Assembly (NCBI GenBank): GCA_019400425.1 | Contig: JAFREE010000046.1 | Coordinates: forward strand, 1-64,000 | Origin: Hymenochaete sp. R1 | Lineage: Eukaryota > Basidiomycota > Agaricomycetes > Hymenochaetales > Hymenochaetaceae | DNA: 64,000 nt | Direction of reading: 5' to 3' | Shown: positions 36,253-47,331 of the stretch, one piece after another | Numbering within the stretch: position 1 is the stretch's first letter | Layout of the letters: each line of letters starts with the position of its first letter | Notes under the pieces: generated by a model | What the model was told of the DNA's origin: nothing | Seen by the model: only the letters and a program-made list of their open reading frames with translations | Database searches by the model: none | Translations under genes and position numbers: made by a program

Positions 36253-37627
36253 AGGTTACGTGGTTGGGTAGATATTCGTCGTTGATACCAATAACGGAGC
36301 AAGCACGATGAAACTTTGAAGGAGAGGAAAGGGGAGGAGGGTTGTAGTGAGCTGAAGTTATCGATAGATATTCGAGGTTTGAGGTTGCCCTGCGGAGAAA
36401 TGTGTTTTCCGCGCGTTGCTCGCCAACCAAGGTTGTTTTGATCTAATCAGGTTAATTGGTTCGACTGTGCGGAATCAAGCTGACTGTCGTGTTGTGATAA
36501 CCCCCGAAGCAGTGTTTCGGCGGTCCGACGCAGTACTTATACCCTTCGGCATCGGGTATGGCTATAAAAAGGACTTCTTCACTATTGCCTCCCCTGCAAC
36601 ATGGTCGGAGAGAAGGCGCACGAGATGACGACGGGGTTCTAGACGAAGATCTCAATCCTGTTTAGCGCCTGGGTGGCTGGATGGAACACATAAGGACATA
36701 TAGACTGATGTTGGTTGTTCTGAGAGCCAAGTGGAGGGCAAATGTACAGAATCAAGAAGCTTCGCGCAACGCTATTAATAGAAATTGCGCTTGCCATCCT
36801 TTTGGGACCTCTGCCTCCTTGGACCGGATTGGATGAGAATTCAAGGATAAGCGCGTTGTTGTTGTTAGTGGCGTTACCAAGTTTAGTGTGTCCTCGCCGA
36901 TTCGATATCGTGATGCCGTCGACGGCCGTACAACAAAAACACTAGAAGCGTGCATCAAACGCAGAGAGCTTCCGACAGCCGCTTCTCCGTGCTAATTCTG
37001 CACAGATTGCCGCACAGCGAGTCAATAAGCTGCGACGAGGGACCTCCCTGGTCCTATATTGCTGCTCGAAAATAGGTTCGACTATGCGCGACGTATCACC
37101 CCTCCCGTGAAACAAGATCTCAGCCTCAGCCCAAGAACCAAGATCGAATAGATATCTGATTCCGTTCAAGCTTGAGTGGTATTGTGCCTGCAAAACTGAT
37201 TCGGTGATTCTGCGAAGAAGCTTCGTCGGTGCAGATCAAAGAAGGTGAAAATGCCTTTGTGAGAGAGATTAACACGACCTCCATCATCTCCAAAAATAAC
37301 TACACATCGACGCTTTGCAATTGGGATCGGTGCAGTAAATTCTGAGACTCTGAGCGCCCTGATAGTCCTGATGGTGTCTGTGTGGTGGTGGTCGCTGACG
37401 AAGGAGAGTCCGGATGTTTGTCAGTTTCTCTGGATGCTTATTCGATAACTTCCCACGATTTTCCGCGTCGGCTTACCGCATCTTCCGGCCTCCCAACTCT
37501 TTCTCTTACTCACTCACTGACCACAGACATAGTCAAATAGACAACGGGCTCGTCGAGCTCTCTTTTCCCTTTCCCTACTCTTCTTGAACATAACCGAGCA
37601 CGTCGCTGTGCTGCTGTCTGACCAGCG
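36253..37627. promoter_or_regulatory. Divergent intergenic region, 1.4 kb
   Basis: Upstream of both the membrane-protein gene (-) and GTP cyclohydrolase II (+). A strong TATA-like CTATAAAAAG lies at 36562-36571 on the plus strand, but 1 kb before the next plus-strand start. Open frames at 36742-36945 (+) and 36942-37193 (-) have no recognised domain. A pyrimidine-rich leader (37490-37585) precedes the GTP cyclohydrolase start. Confidence 0.4.
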
Positions 37628-39289
37628 ATGTCCTCAACTCCGAGCACACCTCCCGACATTCTCGTCGACGATGTCAAAGTCGCCTTTAACCTCTCTGCAT
37701 ACGACGCATTGGACCAGTCCCCCGCTGTCGGGAAGGCCGATCTAAGTGCTGTCTCACCGGAGCAGGGAGCGGGCATGGAAGACCGCGTCGACTCACACCT
37801 TCAGAACGCCGAGGACGAACATGACCGCAAGCACAAGGACGATGCTCTCAACTCTTTCTTGCTAACAGCAATCGCCTCTGGTCCGCACGTATCGCACAAT
37901 CACTATCATCATGCATTCGGCCAGGACAACACGATAACGCATGAGTGGGAATGGGCAGACGGACAAGTCATAAGGAGCCGCCAAGCACCCAGGAATATTC
38001 GATTAGGACACAATCAATCTCACGTGCCATTGCCCATGAAGAACAATTCATCTCGCTCTACACCCACGAGCTCCCCGTCTTTCGCGCCATCGAAGGATAT
38101 CGGGCGAGGCGCATACAGTCTACCAGTGACGCCATTGGGACTCTCACGTGCGAATTCCCATACACGGTCCGGAACATCATCTCCTACTGGCTCGTCCTTA
38201 TCATTGTCGGATATATCCGCTTCTGAGGAGTACGCCTATGAGAATCCGGCTCAAGCATATGGACTGGATTTAGCTGTCCACGTTAAATGCATGGTTCGCA
38301 CTCGAGTTCCGACGCCTCATGGCGAAGTGTTCTTGCACCTTTACCATAATACTCGGGACAACAAGGAACATCTCGCTATAGTTGTGGATCCAGCCCAATT
38401 AAATGCCGACGTCAATTCTCGTGTCTACGCACCGTTCATTCGTAGCAAGTCCTTAGACTCCGTCTGGCACGAAGGTGAAACGGCGATGGAGCGCATCACG
38501 CGGGGTGCGTACTTCGGCCGTTTGAGCGAAGAAGGCTACACCGTCTCGACACCCGGGGACGCTGATCAGCAGATTGCCGACCCGTCAGTCCCGACCCCGC
38601 TCGTTCGCATCCATAGCGAATGTTTCACCGGCGAGACCATCGGTAGCATGCGTTGCGACTGTGGGGAGCAACTCGACGAAGCCATCCGTAGAATCGCGCA
38701 GGATATCACATACACTGACGGCGAGACCGGTGAAACAGTGACTATTCCTGGTCGTGGTGCCGTCATTTACATGCGTCAGGAAGGCCGAGGGATTGGACTC
38801 CTATCAAAGTTGCGCGCATACAACCTGCAAGACTTGGGACATGACACTGTCCAGGCAAACCTCCTTCTCGGACACGACGCCGACGAGCGCGGGTACGACG
38901 TCGCTGCTGCTATCATGCACGACCTCGGTCTCGGGTTGGATGTGGCTGCCAACGGTGGAGGCGGTGTGCGATTGCTGACGAACAACCCGGACAAGGTGGA
39001 GAAGCTGACGAGCGCGGGAGTGCGGGTCGCAGAACAGGTGGCTATGGTTCCTCGGTCGTGGAGGTGCCAGACGGACAACAATATCGATTCATCACTTACA
39101 AATACAAACAACGAAATAATGAAGGAGGGTAGCGTGGGTGCGGTGGAAGGGGCGGAAGCAGCGGCGCGTCTGCGCTCGGCAGGTGCGACGTTGATTGGGG
39201 CTGGGATGACGCATGGGCCAGAGCTTGAGAAGTATCTGCGGACGAAAGTGCTCAGGATGGGGCATATGCTGTCATTGCCATCAAACTGA
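37628..39289 (+). CDS. RIB1: GTP cyclohydrolase II (riboflavin synthesis)
   Basis: Zinc enzyme that opens GTP to 2,5-diamino-6-ribosylamino-pyrimidinone phosphate, the first step to riboflavin; cytosolic. Single exon, 553 aa. The catalytic domain shows RIHSECFTGETIGSMRCDCG (three zinc Cys), GAVIYMRQEGRGIGLLSKLR and YNLQDLGHDTVQAN. The usual DLG...VRLLTNNP stretch is present but has extra residues, LDVAANGGGGVRLLTNNP. About 250 N-terminal residues are Ser-rich and basidiomycete-like, and a ~90-aa C-terminal extension (EGAEAAARLRSAGATLIGAG) follows. It is the longest intronless gene here. Confidence 0.95.
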   Translation: MSSTPSTPPDILVDDVKVAFNLSAYDALDQSPAVGKADLSAVSPEQGAGMEDRVDSHLQNAEDEHDRKHKDDALNSFLLTAIASGPHVSHNHYHHAFGQDNTITHEWEWADGQVIRSRQAPRNIRLGHNQSHVPLPMKNNSSRSTPTSSPSFAPSKDIGRGAYSLPVTPLGLSRANSHTRSGTSSPTGSSLSLSDISASEEYAYENPAQAYGLDLAVHVKCMVRTRVPTPHGEVFLHLYHNTRDNKEHLAIVVDPAQLNADVNSRVYAPFIRSKSLDSVWHEGETAMERITRGAYFGRLSEEGYTVSTPGDADQQIADPSVPTPLVRIHSECFTGETIGSMRCDCGEQLDEAIRRIAQDITYTDGETGETVTIPGRGAVIYMRQEGRGIGLLSKLRAYNLQDLGHDTVQANLLLGHDADERGYDVAAAIMHDLGLGLDVAANGGGGVRLLTNNPDKVEKLTSAGVRVAEQVAMVPRSWRCQTDNNIDSSLTNTNNEIMKEGSVGAVEGAEAAARLRSAGATLIGAGMTHGPELEKYLRTKVLRMGHMLSLPSN

Positions 39290-39652
39290 GCGCTTTTCTA
39301 ACGTAGAGGTGTTCTTAAGCTGGAACTGGAACACATCATGTAAAATGTATGGTGGAATCTAGGCAAATGTATATCTTGTTTCCTGCGAAAATCATGGTTC
39401 TCGTGAGTGATACATGGAATCGCCTTTTCGACAAACGAAAAAAAAAACCAATGTCCCTCCCTTACACAAGCTTGAAGTCGTCCATGGTGAGGGCAACCTT
39501 TGGTGGCTTGCTAAGTCTGATGCTGAGTTGGAAATCACGAATAACATATGCAGGAGTGCGTACCAGTACTGTACAATTGTCACTTATATACGATACAAGG
39601 AATATGAAACAAAGAATTAATAATGTCCACTCAGGAAATCCATAAACCCATC
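39290..39652. other. Convergent 3' region
   Basis: Between the stops of GTP cyclohydrolase II (+) and Vps60 (-). A-rich runs (39437-39448) fit 3' UTR DNA. No gene is seen. Confidence 0.4.
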
Positions 39653-40669
39653 CTATGCTATATTCTTCAGTGCTTCAGGCTGCGCCGGGGTCTGCAGAAG
39701 AGTATGAACGTCAGTTTATACGGAGTGAGCAGTGGTAACAAGCCTTACTTCTCCAAGGCTCTCGATAGGCTCCTCGTCAAGGTAATCGGGTACCTTGTTC
39801 AGATCGTTCAAATACGAGGGTCCTTCCTCCTCGGTCTCCAGTTCCAAAGCGTCTAGTTCTGTGTCGCAAACAACATGAATGACGGAACATACATAGTCAA
39901 TCGAACGGATGAACCTACCCGCTTGCAAATCCTCTTCGTCAATTTCATCCGGAACCGCATACGACCGGCCTAGGGATTCCTGAATCTCGTTCGCCTGTTC
40001 GAGCAAGTCCTCCATATCGTAGTGCATGTTCTATAAATCGGGTCAATCTCCGCCGTCTATCCTCTATGCTCTCTCCACAGGCCCCCATTCCGTTCCTGAT
40101 ACTTCCGCAGCAACAAACGACCCACCTCGATCTTGTCAATATCTATCTTTCCATACTGTTTCTTGATTTCTTTGTTCGCGATCTTCATGGCGTCGACGGT
40201 CGCCATCGTGTTCCGGAGGTTCTCAGTGGCAAGAGCGGTCGACTCCATGTTGAATGATTGCTGCTGTAGTTGTGCGATTTGGCCTTCGTACATCTTTTTC
40301 TGCTTCAATGTTCGGAGAGCGCGCTGCTCGATTGCCGACTACATGTTAGATCGTTGCGTATGCCAAGTGTGAACGGTGTAAGTTAAGAAATTTGGATAGG
40401 ATGTGTGTGCATAGAGGGACTAACCCGCCCAGGGCCTGGCCGTAGCTTGCTCATTTGATCCTTGTACCTCCCCAGCTCTGCATCCAACTTCTTTACTTTG
40501 ACCTCTATCGACTGCACGCGCGTGTCTGTCTGTTTGGTATCGAAGGTTTAGTGACCACATATAACGATACTAAAGACTGAAAGAGTTTGGGTATTCTGAC
40601 CGAGTTGATGGCATCCTGTAGCGATGGTTTTGGTTTCTTGCTGGCTGAGGTCCCGAATATGCGATTCAT
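39653..40669 (-). CDS. VPS60: Vps60/CHMP5-like ESCRT-III-associated protein
   Basis: Helps regulate Vps4 through Vta1 during multivesicular-body sorting at endosomes. Six exons (40669-40601, 40529-40425, 40338-40126, 40030-39919, 39858-39749, 39691-39653) give 215 aa. The sequence opens MNRIFGTSASKKPKPSLQDA, then KKLDAELGRYKDQM, LKQKKMYEGQIAQLQQQSFN, MKIANKEIKKQYGKIDIDKI and DMEDLLEQANEIQESLGRSY. The acidic C-terminal helix (DEIDEEDLQAG-ELDALELE) is the MIM5-type region that contacts Vta1. All blocks match the CHMP5/Vps60 subfamily rather than Snf7 or Vps2. Confidence 0.95.
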
Positions 40670-40830
40670 GACAGGTGATCGATAAGTAACGTAGGAGCCC
40701 TAAGAGATAGTACGAGTGAGATCCGGAACGGAGCAGGGCGTAGGACCTTCAAGTGAAAGATGGTGGTGTGGGGGCAACTCAGAAGAAGAACAAGCGCAGC
40801 GCGTCCGGGCCAACTTGAGTTTAGACCGCG

Positions 40831-43800
40831 ATGCTGCGTTCGTCGCTGGTCGCGGTCTCTGCCCTCCTCATCACACTTCTTCTCGCCTTCTCGGCTTTCG
40901 ATACACCGGCACGTATCTCTCCTCAAGGATGTCGAATGTCATGGATGTCTCCTTCCTATGTGCTCCAGACGGAATTCAACGCATCGTGGACGTCCAAGAG
41001 CCTTGCAGGGCGGTATCGGCTCATGTTGTATCGGGAAGTGGGATGGGATAAAAATGAAGAGGTGCGTAATGTTACACTTGGCCAATAGAGATGAGCTGCT
41101 GAGGCTTGGGGCTCAGCTGCGTGGTGTACCTGTACTTTTCATCCCAGGAAATGCCGGTTCAGCACATCAAGTGAGGTCAATAGCATCCTCTGCTTCGAGG
41201 CAATACTATTCCTCGCCTTCACACGTCAACCCGGAGTTTGCTTCGCAAGGACTGAAGCCTGTGGATGTCTTCTCTGGTATGCATGGCACTATCTCACCTC
41301 CGATACAATGTTATTTATAATGTCTGCAGTCGACTTCAACGAAGACCTATCCGCTTTCCATGGCCCAACGCTGGAGTCTCAACGTCAATATACGGCTGAT
41401 GCCGTCTCTTTCATCCTCTCAAAATACGCTCCAAATACCAAGCTCATACTTATGGGTCATTCCATGGGTGGTCTCGTTGCAACGTCACTCCTCCCGTCTC
41501 ATCACATTCTAGCAGTCATCACAATGTCAACTCCTCACGGTGTCCCACCTGCTCGTTTCGACTCGCGTATGGATGCCATCTATGCCGATGTGCAGGCGAA
41601 ACTCAAAAAAGATCCGACACCGATTCTGAGTATATGTGGGGGCGTCACGGATACGATGATACCTTCGGAGTTCTGCAGTATCGAGCCGAGCCTTCCGAAA
41701 GACAAAGATGTCAAGGATAAGGCCGGTAGTGAAATGGGATTTCGGAAGACGGTGTTCACAAGCTCTTTGGAAGGATGCTGGTCTGGCGTAGGACACAGAG
41801 AAATGGTTTGGTGTCATCAGGTACGGTGGAAGGTTGCGCGAACGTTACTCGAGATTAATGGAGCGAAAGACAAGGAGGAAATCGCTTTGATTTTGGATCG
41901 AGAGTTCGACAACGGTAATGGTCTTCAAGCTGGGTTGGAAAAAGAGTTAGAGAGCTTGCAAAATCAGCCGTTCTCCCTTGATGCGTCCGAGGTGGCCGTT
42001 CCTCTCGTACTCGAGCGTCCGCAGGGTGTCACCAGCTATAAGATCCCGGTATCGAACGTTCAAACAGACCCAGATTCAAAGTCATTCATCCTATTCCTAG
42101 CTCAGGGAAGTGTTCTCTTCAAATCACCCGCCAACCCACTCCCCTTGAGTGCATCCGTACGTATCTGCCGCGCAGTCCCAACTTCGGACACTTCAAATAA
42201 TGGAAACGTGGCCAGCAACTGCGACTCGTTAACACCCGCTCTTCTGAGGTTGATACCGAATCCCGACCCAATGAAAGCATTTCCTGTCTCAAATGAAGGC
42301 GTTGACGAGTCGGACGGGGTCGTTGTGTTCAAAGCCGATGTCACGCATGTACCCCGCGACTCGTGGATTCTCCTCGAAATACAGAGCGAAACTGTAGCGG
42401 GGTGGCTTGTTGCTAATTTCGAAAACAACACCGATATCGTCGATGAGGCTTTTGCCTTGGGTGAGACTTTCTACTTGGTTCAAAACAAGACTAAACTAGT
42501 ATACTGACCTCTTTTGCTAAAGCCCCATTCATTAGCAATGTGCATGTCAGGCTGAATGCCCAGCAGCACATACAGGAGGTGTATCTTCCAAACCTGATTT
42601 CGAATGTCCTCGTCGTCTATCAAGTCAAACCAAAACTTTCAGCTTCCTGCGAACGTGAGTGTCTTTTTTTGCTTAATATAATAACTTTTCTCAAAGCACA
42701 CTAGTACCATCTCTCCTCCCACCACTACTTCTGCATACTTCTAGCTCATTTGAAGCACACTATCATCGTCTCCAAAGCCATTCACCAATCCTCCTTCACG
42801 AGCACGTGCACGCGCCTTTCGTTCCGTATTCGGAAGATGCTGAAAACGGATTACACCTTACCGTCTTCTCGTCCGGAGAATGCAGCATCGAGGAGTTGAG
42901 TATTCGTATCGATTGGTGGCATAGTCTCGGGCGGATCGGTGCGAGATATTGGAACGCGATCTTGACATGGGGCGTAGGCGTTGTCTGTGTGATTGTATAT
43001 CTCGGTTGGGGTGAATGGGATCTGGGAAGTGAGTTACATTTTTCAACAAAATGACTTTTGAGTAGCTCTTATTTGATAAATAGACCCGATGTCGGCTCCT
43101 ACTCAACTTATGGAACGTATCGTTCGACTCCTTCCCCGTGGCATGATCATGTTCGCATTAACCTCCTTCATACCGATGCCCAGCAAGATGTGGCTAGGAA
43201 ACTCAGGAAACCCGATGTTTGCACTTTTAGCCCCACTTCTGCTTCTAGTTTCATCAGGTTTGGTCGTCGTGACTTGGGCTGTAGTATTTCTCTCTTTGCT
43301 AGTCTATGGAAAGTTGTTACGAATCATTTTTAAGTGAGTACCAAATACTCGCGCTGTTTGTAGCGACTCACCAATTGCTGTGCTTCCAGGTCGAAACCCG
43401 ATGACGGCAGAGATAATCGGATCTCCCGTAAAGGCGGTTTCATCACTCTCGCTTTGGTTGGTGTGCTGGTTTTCCTCCTCATCCCGTGGCAGGTTGCTTT
43501 CCTTGCCTGCTGCCTCATTCACTTCCAGCATTGCGCCACAATCGTCACCCAACCCGCTACTCGCAAACAAGCCAGAACGCAGAGCGAGAACGAAAAGCCG
43601 AGAGATACAGGCACGAACAACCAGAAGTTATTATTCCTTCTCGTCATGACGTGGTGTCTTCCGGTCGTTGCGCCCGCGCTTGCAGTGTGGGTGCGGACAC
43701 TTGCGACTGCAGGGCTGACGACCCCGTTCGACGGGGACCATAATCCGCTGAACGTGCTTTCGTTCGTGGCATTGGTGTATGTGTCAGCTTCGACAAGGGA

Positions 43801-44033
43801 TGGAATGTGTCTGAGGCGACACAGGTGAGAGCGTCTATTCTGGACAAGTGAATTCCTTGCTGATTATGCACGATTATAGATACGAGATTGTTTCGGTCCC
43901 GACACTGTTCTTACTCGGATCTTTTGTAGCTTTCATTTATGGTCCACGAGCGACGTACAGGATGTACGAGGCGTTGAACGTACCGATGTCTGCGCTGTTT
44001 ATTTTCCGGATTACCCCGAATCTATTTGTATAA
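40831..44033 (+). CDS. BST1: PGAP1/Bst1-type GPI inositol-deacylase
   Basis: ER lipase that removes the acyl chain from inositol of GPI-anchored proteins so they can leave the ER. Eight exons: 40831-41061, 41117-41276, 41330-42460, 42523-42654, 42705-43028, 43084-43333, 43390-43824, 43880-44033; 938 aa. An N-terminal TM anchor (LVAVSALLITLLLAFSAF) precedes MSWMSPSYV, VLFIPGNAGSAHQVRSIAS, DFNEDLSAFHG and the lipase nucleophile elbow LMGHSMGGLVA (catalytic Ser). Later comes GCWSGVGHREMVWCHQVRWK, a PGAP1 hallmark (His). The C-terminal third is a set of TM helices. The fourth exon's acceptor (GCTAAAG|CCCC) was chosen to keep frame. Confidence 0.93.
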
Positions 44034-44748
44034 CAGCGATCTTCGTTTCTACACTGTCGGGATGAGAGCGGAGAGAGAAGGCCGCTTGAACGGTGAAGAG
44101 ATGGATGGCTGCTTATGAGCAGGGTGCTAGGAAGTTCATCACACTAGTGCTGATACTATCGCTGAATCGTCGTGAAGGCACGGCCACTGCCAGTCGTGAA
44201 ACGCCGAAAGACCTCGTTGCTAGATCTCGGACAGGCACAGTCAAGTTGACAATTTACCTCACTATTCGGCGGCTCGAAAGCGCATTACTCTTTCTCTAGA
44301 CGTATGGATTGGGAACCCCAGGAAATCTCAGAGCGTTTGAACACCGTCAGACGTTTGCTACTAGTACTTGAAAGACTCGCTGGCTTTAGGGATTGAAGGA
44401 TGATTGCGACCGATGAGCGCGATTAAGAAGGATGCTTGTGTGTGTTCTGGGTCTGGGAAAGCCATGGGCGGGCTTGTAATGCCGCTGGTGGACCATATGC
44501 GGATCTGGAGATACACATTCAATTTAATTTAAAACTCGACTTTCTTTAAAGGCCGCCTCCTGCCCGCCTCACCTCACCGCCCTCTCGTCTCCGTTTTTTC
44601 TTCGTCTGCCACCACTACCTCCACCTTCCGCACGGCACACGTCGCTGCCTCGTTGGCACCATTCCTCTAGTATAAAGACGCTCTTTCGCACCACAGACCC
44701 TACACTCGATCTAATTACTTGTTCACGACACCCACCACTACTTATAAT
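44034..44748 (+). promoter_or_regulatory. Upstream region of Ser-rich GPI gene, with TATA box
   Basis: A TATAAA box at 44671-44676 lies 73 bp before the ATG at 44749, the clearest TATA placement in the window, and suggests strong or inducible expression. Pyrimidine-rich DNA (44560-44640) precedes it. No other gene is seen in this 715-bp stretch. Confidence 0.6.
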
Positions 44749-45414
44749 ATGCAGCCCTTCAGCCTCCTCGCCCTCATCACCGCGCTCGTTGCTTCCTCAC
44801 GCGCCATCCAAGTCACGTCCCCGAGTAACAGCACATCCTGGTCTACAACGGGCTCTAACACTCTCACCTGGGAGCGTGTCTCTACGGACCCGTCCAACTT
44901 CACCGTTGTTCTCACCAACACTGATCGCTCCGTTCTTCCGACGAACGACCAAGTCCTTGTCGATTTTGTTGATGCTACCTCCGCGACGAGCGCGTCCATT
45001 GACTCTCCGCAGGGCGGTTACAATGCTGGCAAGACATACCGTGTCAACCTTGTAAAGAGCAAAGACGAGCTCGACACCATTTACGCGCAGTCGAGCGAAT
45101 TCGAAATCATTGAAGGTGACAGCTCCAGCTCAAGCGGATCTTCGTCGGGTTCTTCGTCCTCTGTAAGCGGAAGCAACACGCGCTCGACATTGACAGTATC
45201 AGCCACCAATGGCGGGTGAGTGCCAGTGTCTCATAACTCGGAAGCTACGACTAAAAAAATGTTTAATTGTAGTGCATCTGGTTCGTCTGGCTCTTCCACC
45301 GCGTCGGACTCAAGTGCCAGCTCGTCGTCGACTTCCTCCGCTGCTGGCGTTTCTAGGCCGTGTGGATTTGGCCTCATGGCCGTCATGCTCCTCCTCGGCG
45401 GAGCTCTTGCTTGA
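44749..45414 (+). CDS. Ser/Thr-rich GPI-anchored surface protein (Kre9/Knh1-like N-domain)
   Basis: Two exons (44749-45215, 45273-45414) give 202 aa. A signal peptide (MQPFSLLALITALVASSRA) is followed by a compact beta-type domain with IQVTSPSNSTSWSTTGSNTL and a VNLVKSKDELDTIYAQSSEF strand. This matches the domain found in basidiomycete Ser-Thr-rich GPI proteins and Kre9/Knh1 proteins. A Ser-rich spacer and a hydrophobic tail (GLMAVMLLLGGALA) end it, fitting GPI attachment. Kre9-type proteins are tied to beta-1,6-glucan, but many relatives have unknown roles. It sits next to the GPI-processing enzyme PGAP1. Confidence 0.85.
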
Positions 45415-45815
45415 ATATCCGATGAATTGTCGGAACGTTGGTTTCTCCATTTAACGTCTGCATTTGACACCATCGCTCATCTGCACCGACCCTCCGATAT
45501 AAAAAATTTCTTCTATCTTGCTAGGGTGTAAAGCGTATATATCGGTCTAATTATAGGCTTCATTGACTTTTGTTTGGACTGCGTAGACTTACTACGATTA
45601 CTGTCTTTACATGTGGGACATTATATAAAATAGAACATTGTTGTTCATTATACCTTTATCCTTCATACACATGTTTCGAGTGAACGCGGAAGTAAATTTG
45701 ACTTGATTGTAGATCCAAGATGCTGGTTGCCAAGATCACTGATAGCACTTTCATCCACACACTCATCTTCTTCAGCGACCTCGGGCATCAGGTACTTTTG
45801 GCTGCATAGTTGGCC
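45415..45815 (+). promoter_or_regulatory. Intergenic region upstream of amidohydrolase
   Basis: A 401-bp stretch with AT-rich 3' UTR DNA of the GPI gene and then the promoter of the amidohydrolase gene. No clear TATA box near the start. Confidence 0.35.
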
Positions 45816-47075
45816 ATGGCGCTTAAACGACTCCTTGTCGACATCCACACCCATGTCTACCTTCCACACTACGCCGACGTCCTCCGTTCCCGCACCTCCG
45901 TTCCCCGCATAACGAAGTCCACAAGCTCAGGTTCTCATGGGGAACGGCTGCTTATTCTTGAGAACGAGCCGTCCGACGGACGACCTGTGGGCTCTCAATA
46001 TTGGGATAGAGCACAGAAATTAACGTTCATGGATAGACATGGGATTGATGTTTCCATCGTGAGGTGCACGTTTCTTTAGAGCTCTCATGGATGCAAGCTT
46101 ATCGACTGAACCTGAGTGAACAGTTCGGCGAATCCATGGCTTGATTTCCTCTCGCCGTCAGAGGCAGCACCGCTCGCCCAGGACCTCAACAACGACCTCG
46201 AAGCATATTGTGCCTCAGGTCCTTCTCTTTCTCAGTCTCAAGCAACTGTGAGATCCAACTTGCCGTCAAAGCGTCTCTATGGCTTCGGTCTCCTCCCTCT
46301 CGTGCCAGATATCCCGCTTTCCTCCCTCCTTGACACGGTCTCCCAGATCTCCTCCCTCCCTCACCTCCGGGGTATCATCCTTGGTACACGCGGACTCGGT
46401 CAAGGGCTCGATGACCCTACACTCGATCCCCTGTGGGCAGCTCTCGCCTCTTCCAACCTCGTCGCCTTCCTACACCCTCACTACGGAGTCGGTTCATCCG
46501 CCTTCAACAGCGAAGGCCCGAACAGCGTCGATAACGGACACGTTCTTGCGCTCGCACTTGGGTTCCCATTCGAGACTACTACAGCAGCAACGCGGCTCAT
46601 ACTCTCAGGCGTCCTGGACCGACACCCGACACTTAAAATCCTCCTCGCGCACTCAGGTGGTGCCCTCCCTGCGCTGAGTTCCCGCCTCGCGTCATGTGTC
46701 GCGCACGACCCTATCGTCGCGGGGAGGCTGAAACACGACGCGCGGTGGTATTTGGGGCGAATGTGGTATGACTCGGTGAGCTATGGCGCTGAAGAAATCG
46801 GGTTCGTAGCGGATGTGGTGTCGAGGTCGGAGGGATTTGCTGGTGGGCAGGTATCGGCGGCAAGTTCGACAGGTAACGTTGACCGAGGGAGGGGTAGTCG
46901 GAGGATGCTGTTTGGGACGGACCATCCGTTCTTCCCGCCGTTAGAAGCGTCGGAGAAGTGGAGGAGCGTTGTTGAGAACTTGGAGGCGGTTGAAGGTGCG
47001 CAGGGGTTGAGCGAGGAGGATCGGGATGGGATAAGGGGAGGAAATGCGATCGATTTGTTTGGATTGGATAAATAA
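45816..47075 (+). CDS. Amidohydrolase-2 family enzyme (ACMSD-like decarboxylase/hydrolase)
   Basis: Metal-dependent TIM-barrel enzyme. Two exons (45816-46063, 46124-47075) give 399 aa. The first metal pair is in LLVDIHTHVYLP (HxH). Other expected ligands are in FLHPHYGV (His), LLAHSGGALP (His) and MLFGTDHPFF (Asp). SANPWLDFL and LRGIILGTRGLGQGLDDP are typical of the ACMSD / uracil-5-carboxylate decarboxylase / 2,3-dihydroxybenzoate decarboxylase group. In tryptophan catabolism ACMSD diverts flux from quinolinate. Which substrate applies here cannot be told from sequence alone. Confidence 0.88.
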
Positions 47076-47331
47076 TCCAATTCTGCTTCTCGGGAAATTC
47101 AAAACATCCTAGATGTTTTTGTAGTGATTGTATGATGCTACTGGCTTTTGGGCTGTATAATGTCTGACCGTCCTCAAGTTCAAATTCTGAAGCATTTCGA
47201 GGTGAAGCAGCCACAGAAAGCAACCAAATTGAGTAATAAAATTACACGTGAATGCTTATGTCAACAAACGTATGCTGCGTACTCGAACTCGAGGACGGCC
47301 AACGTACAAAGCTTCGTTACCTCGACCCGTC

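Noticed and set aside
36562..36571. TATA box CTATAAAAAG as evidence for a gene at 36.6-37.2 kb
   Set aside because: No plus-strand reading frame with recognisable content follows; the next real start is 1 kb away.
36942..37193. Minus-strand 83-codon frame between membrane protein and GTP cyclohydrolase II
   Set aside because: Reads somewhat like protein but has no family match I know, no clear promoter and no partner exons.
43054..43333. Alternative plus-strand frame in PGAP1 (MSSSYLINRPDVG...)
   Set aside because: The TM-rich frame starting at 43084 continues the PGAP1 protein across both neighbouring introns; the other frame does not.
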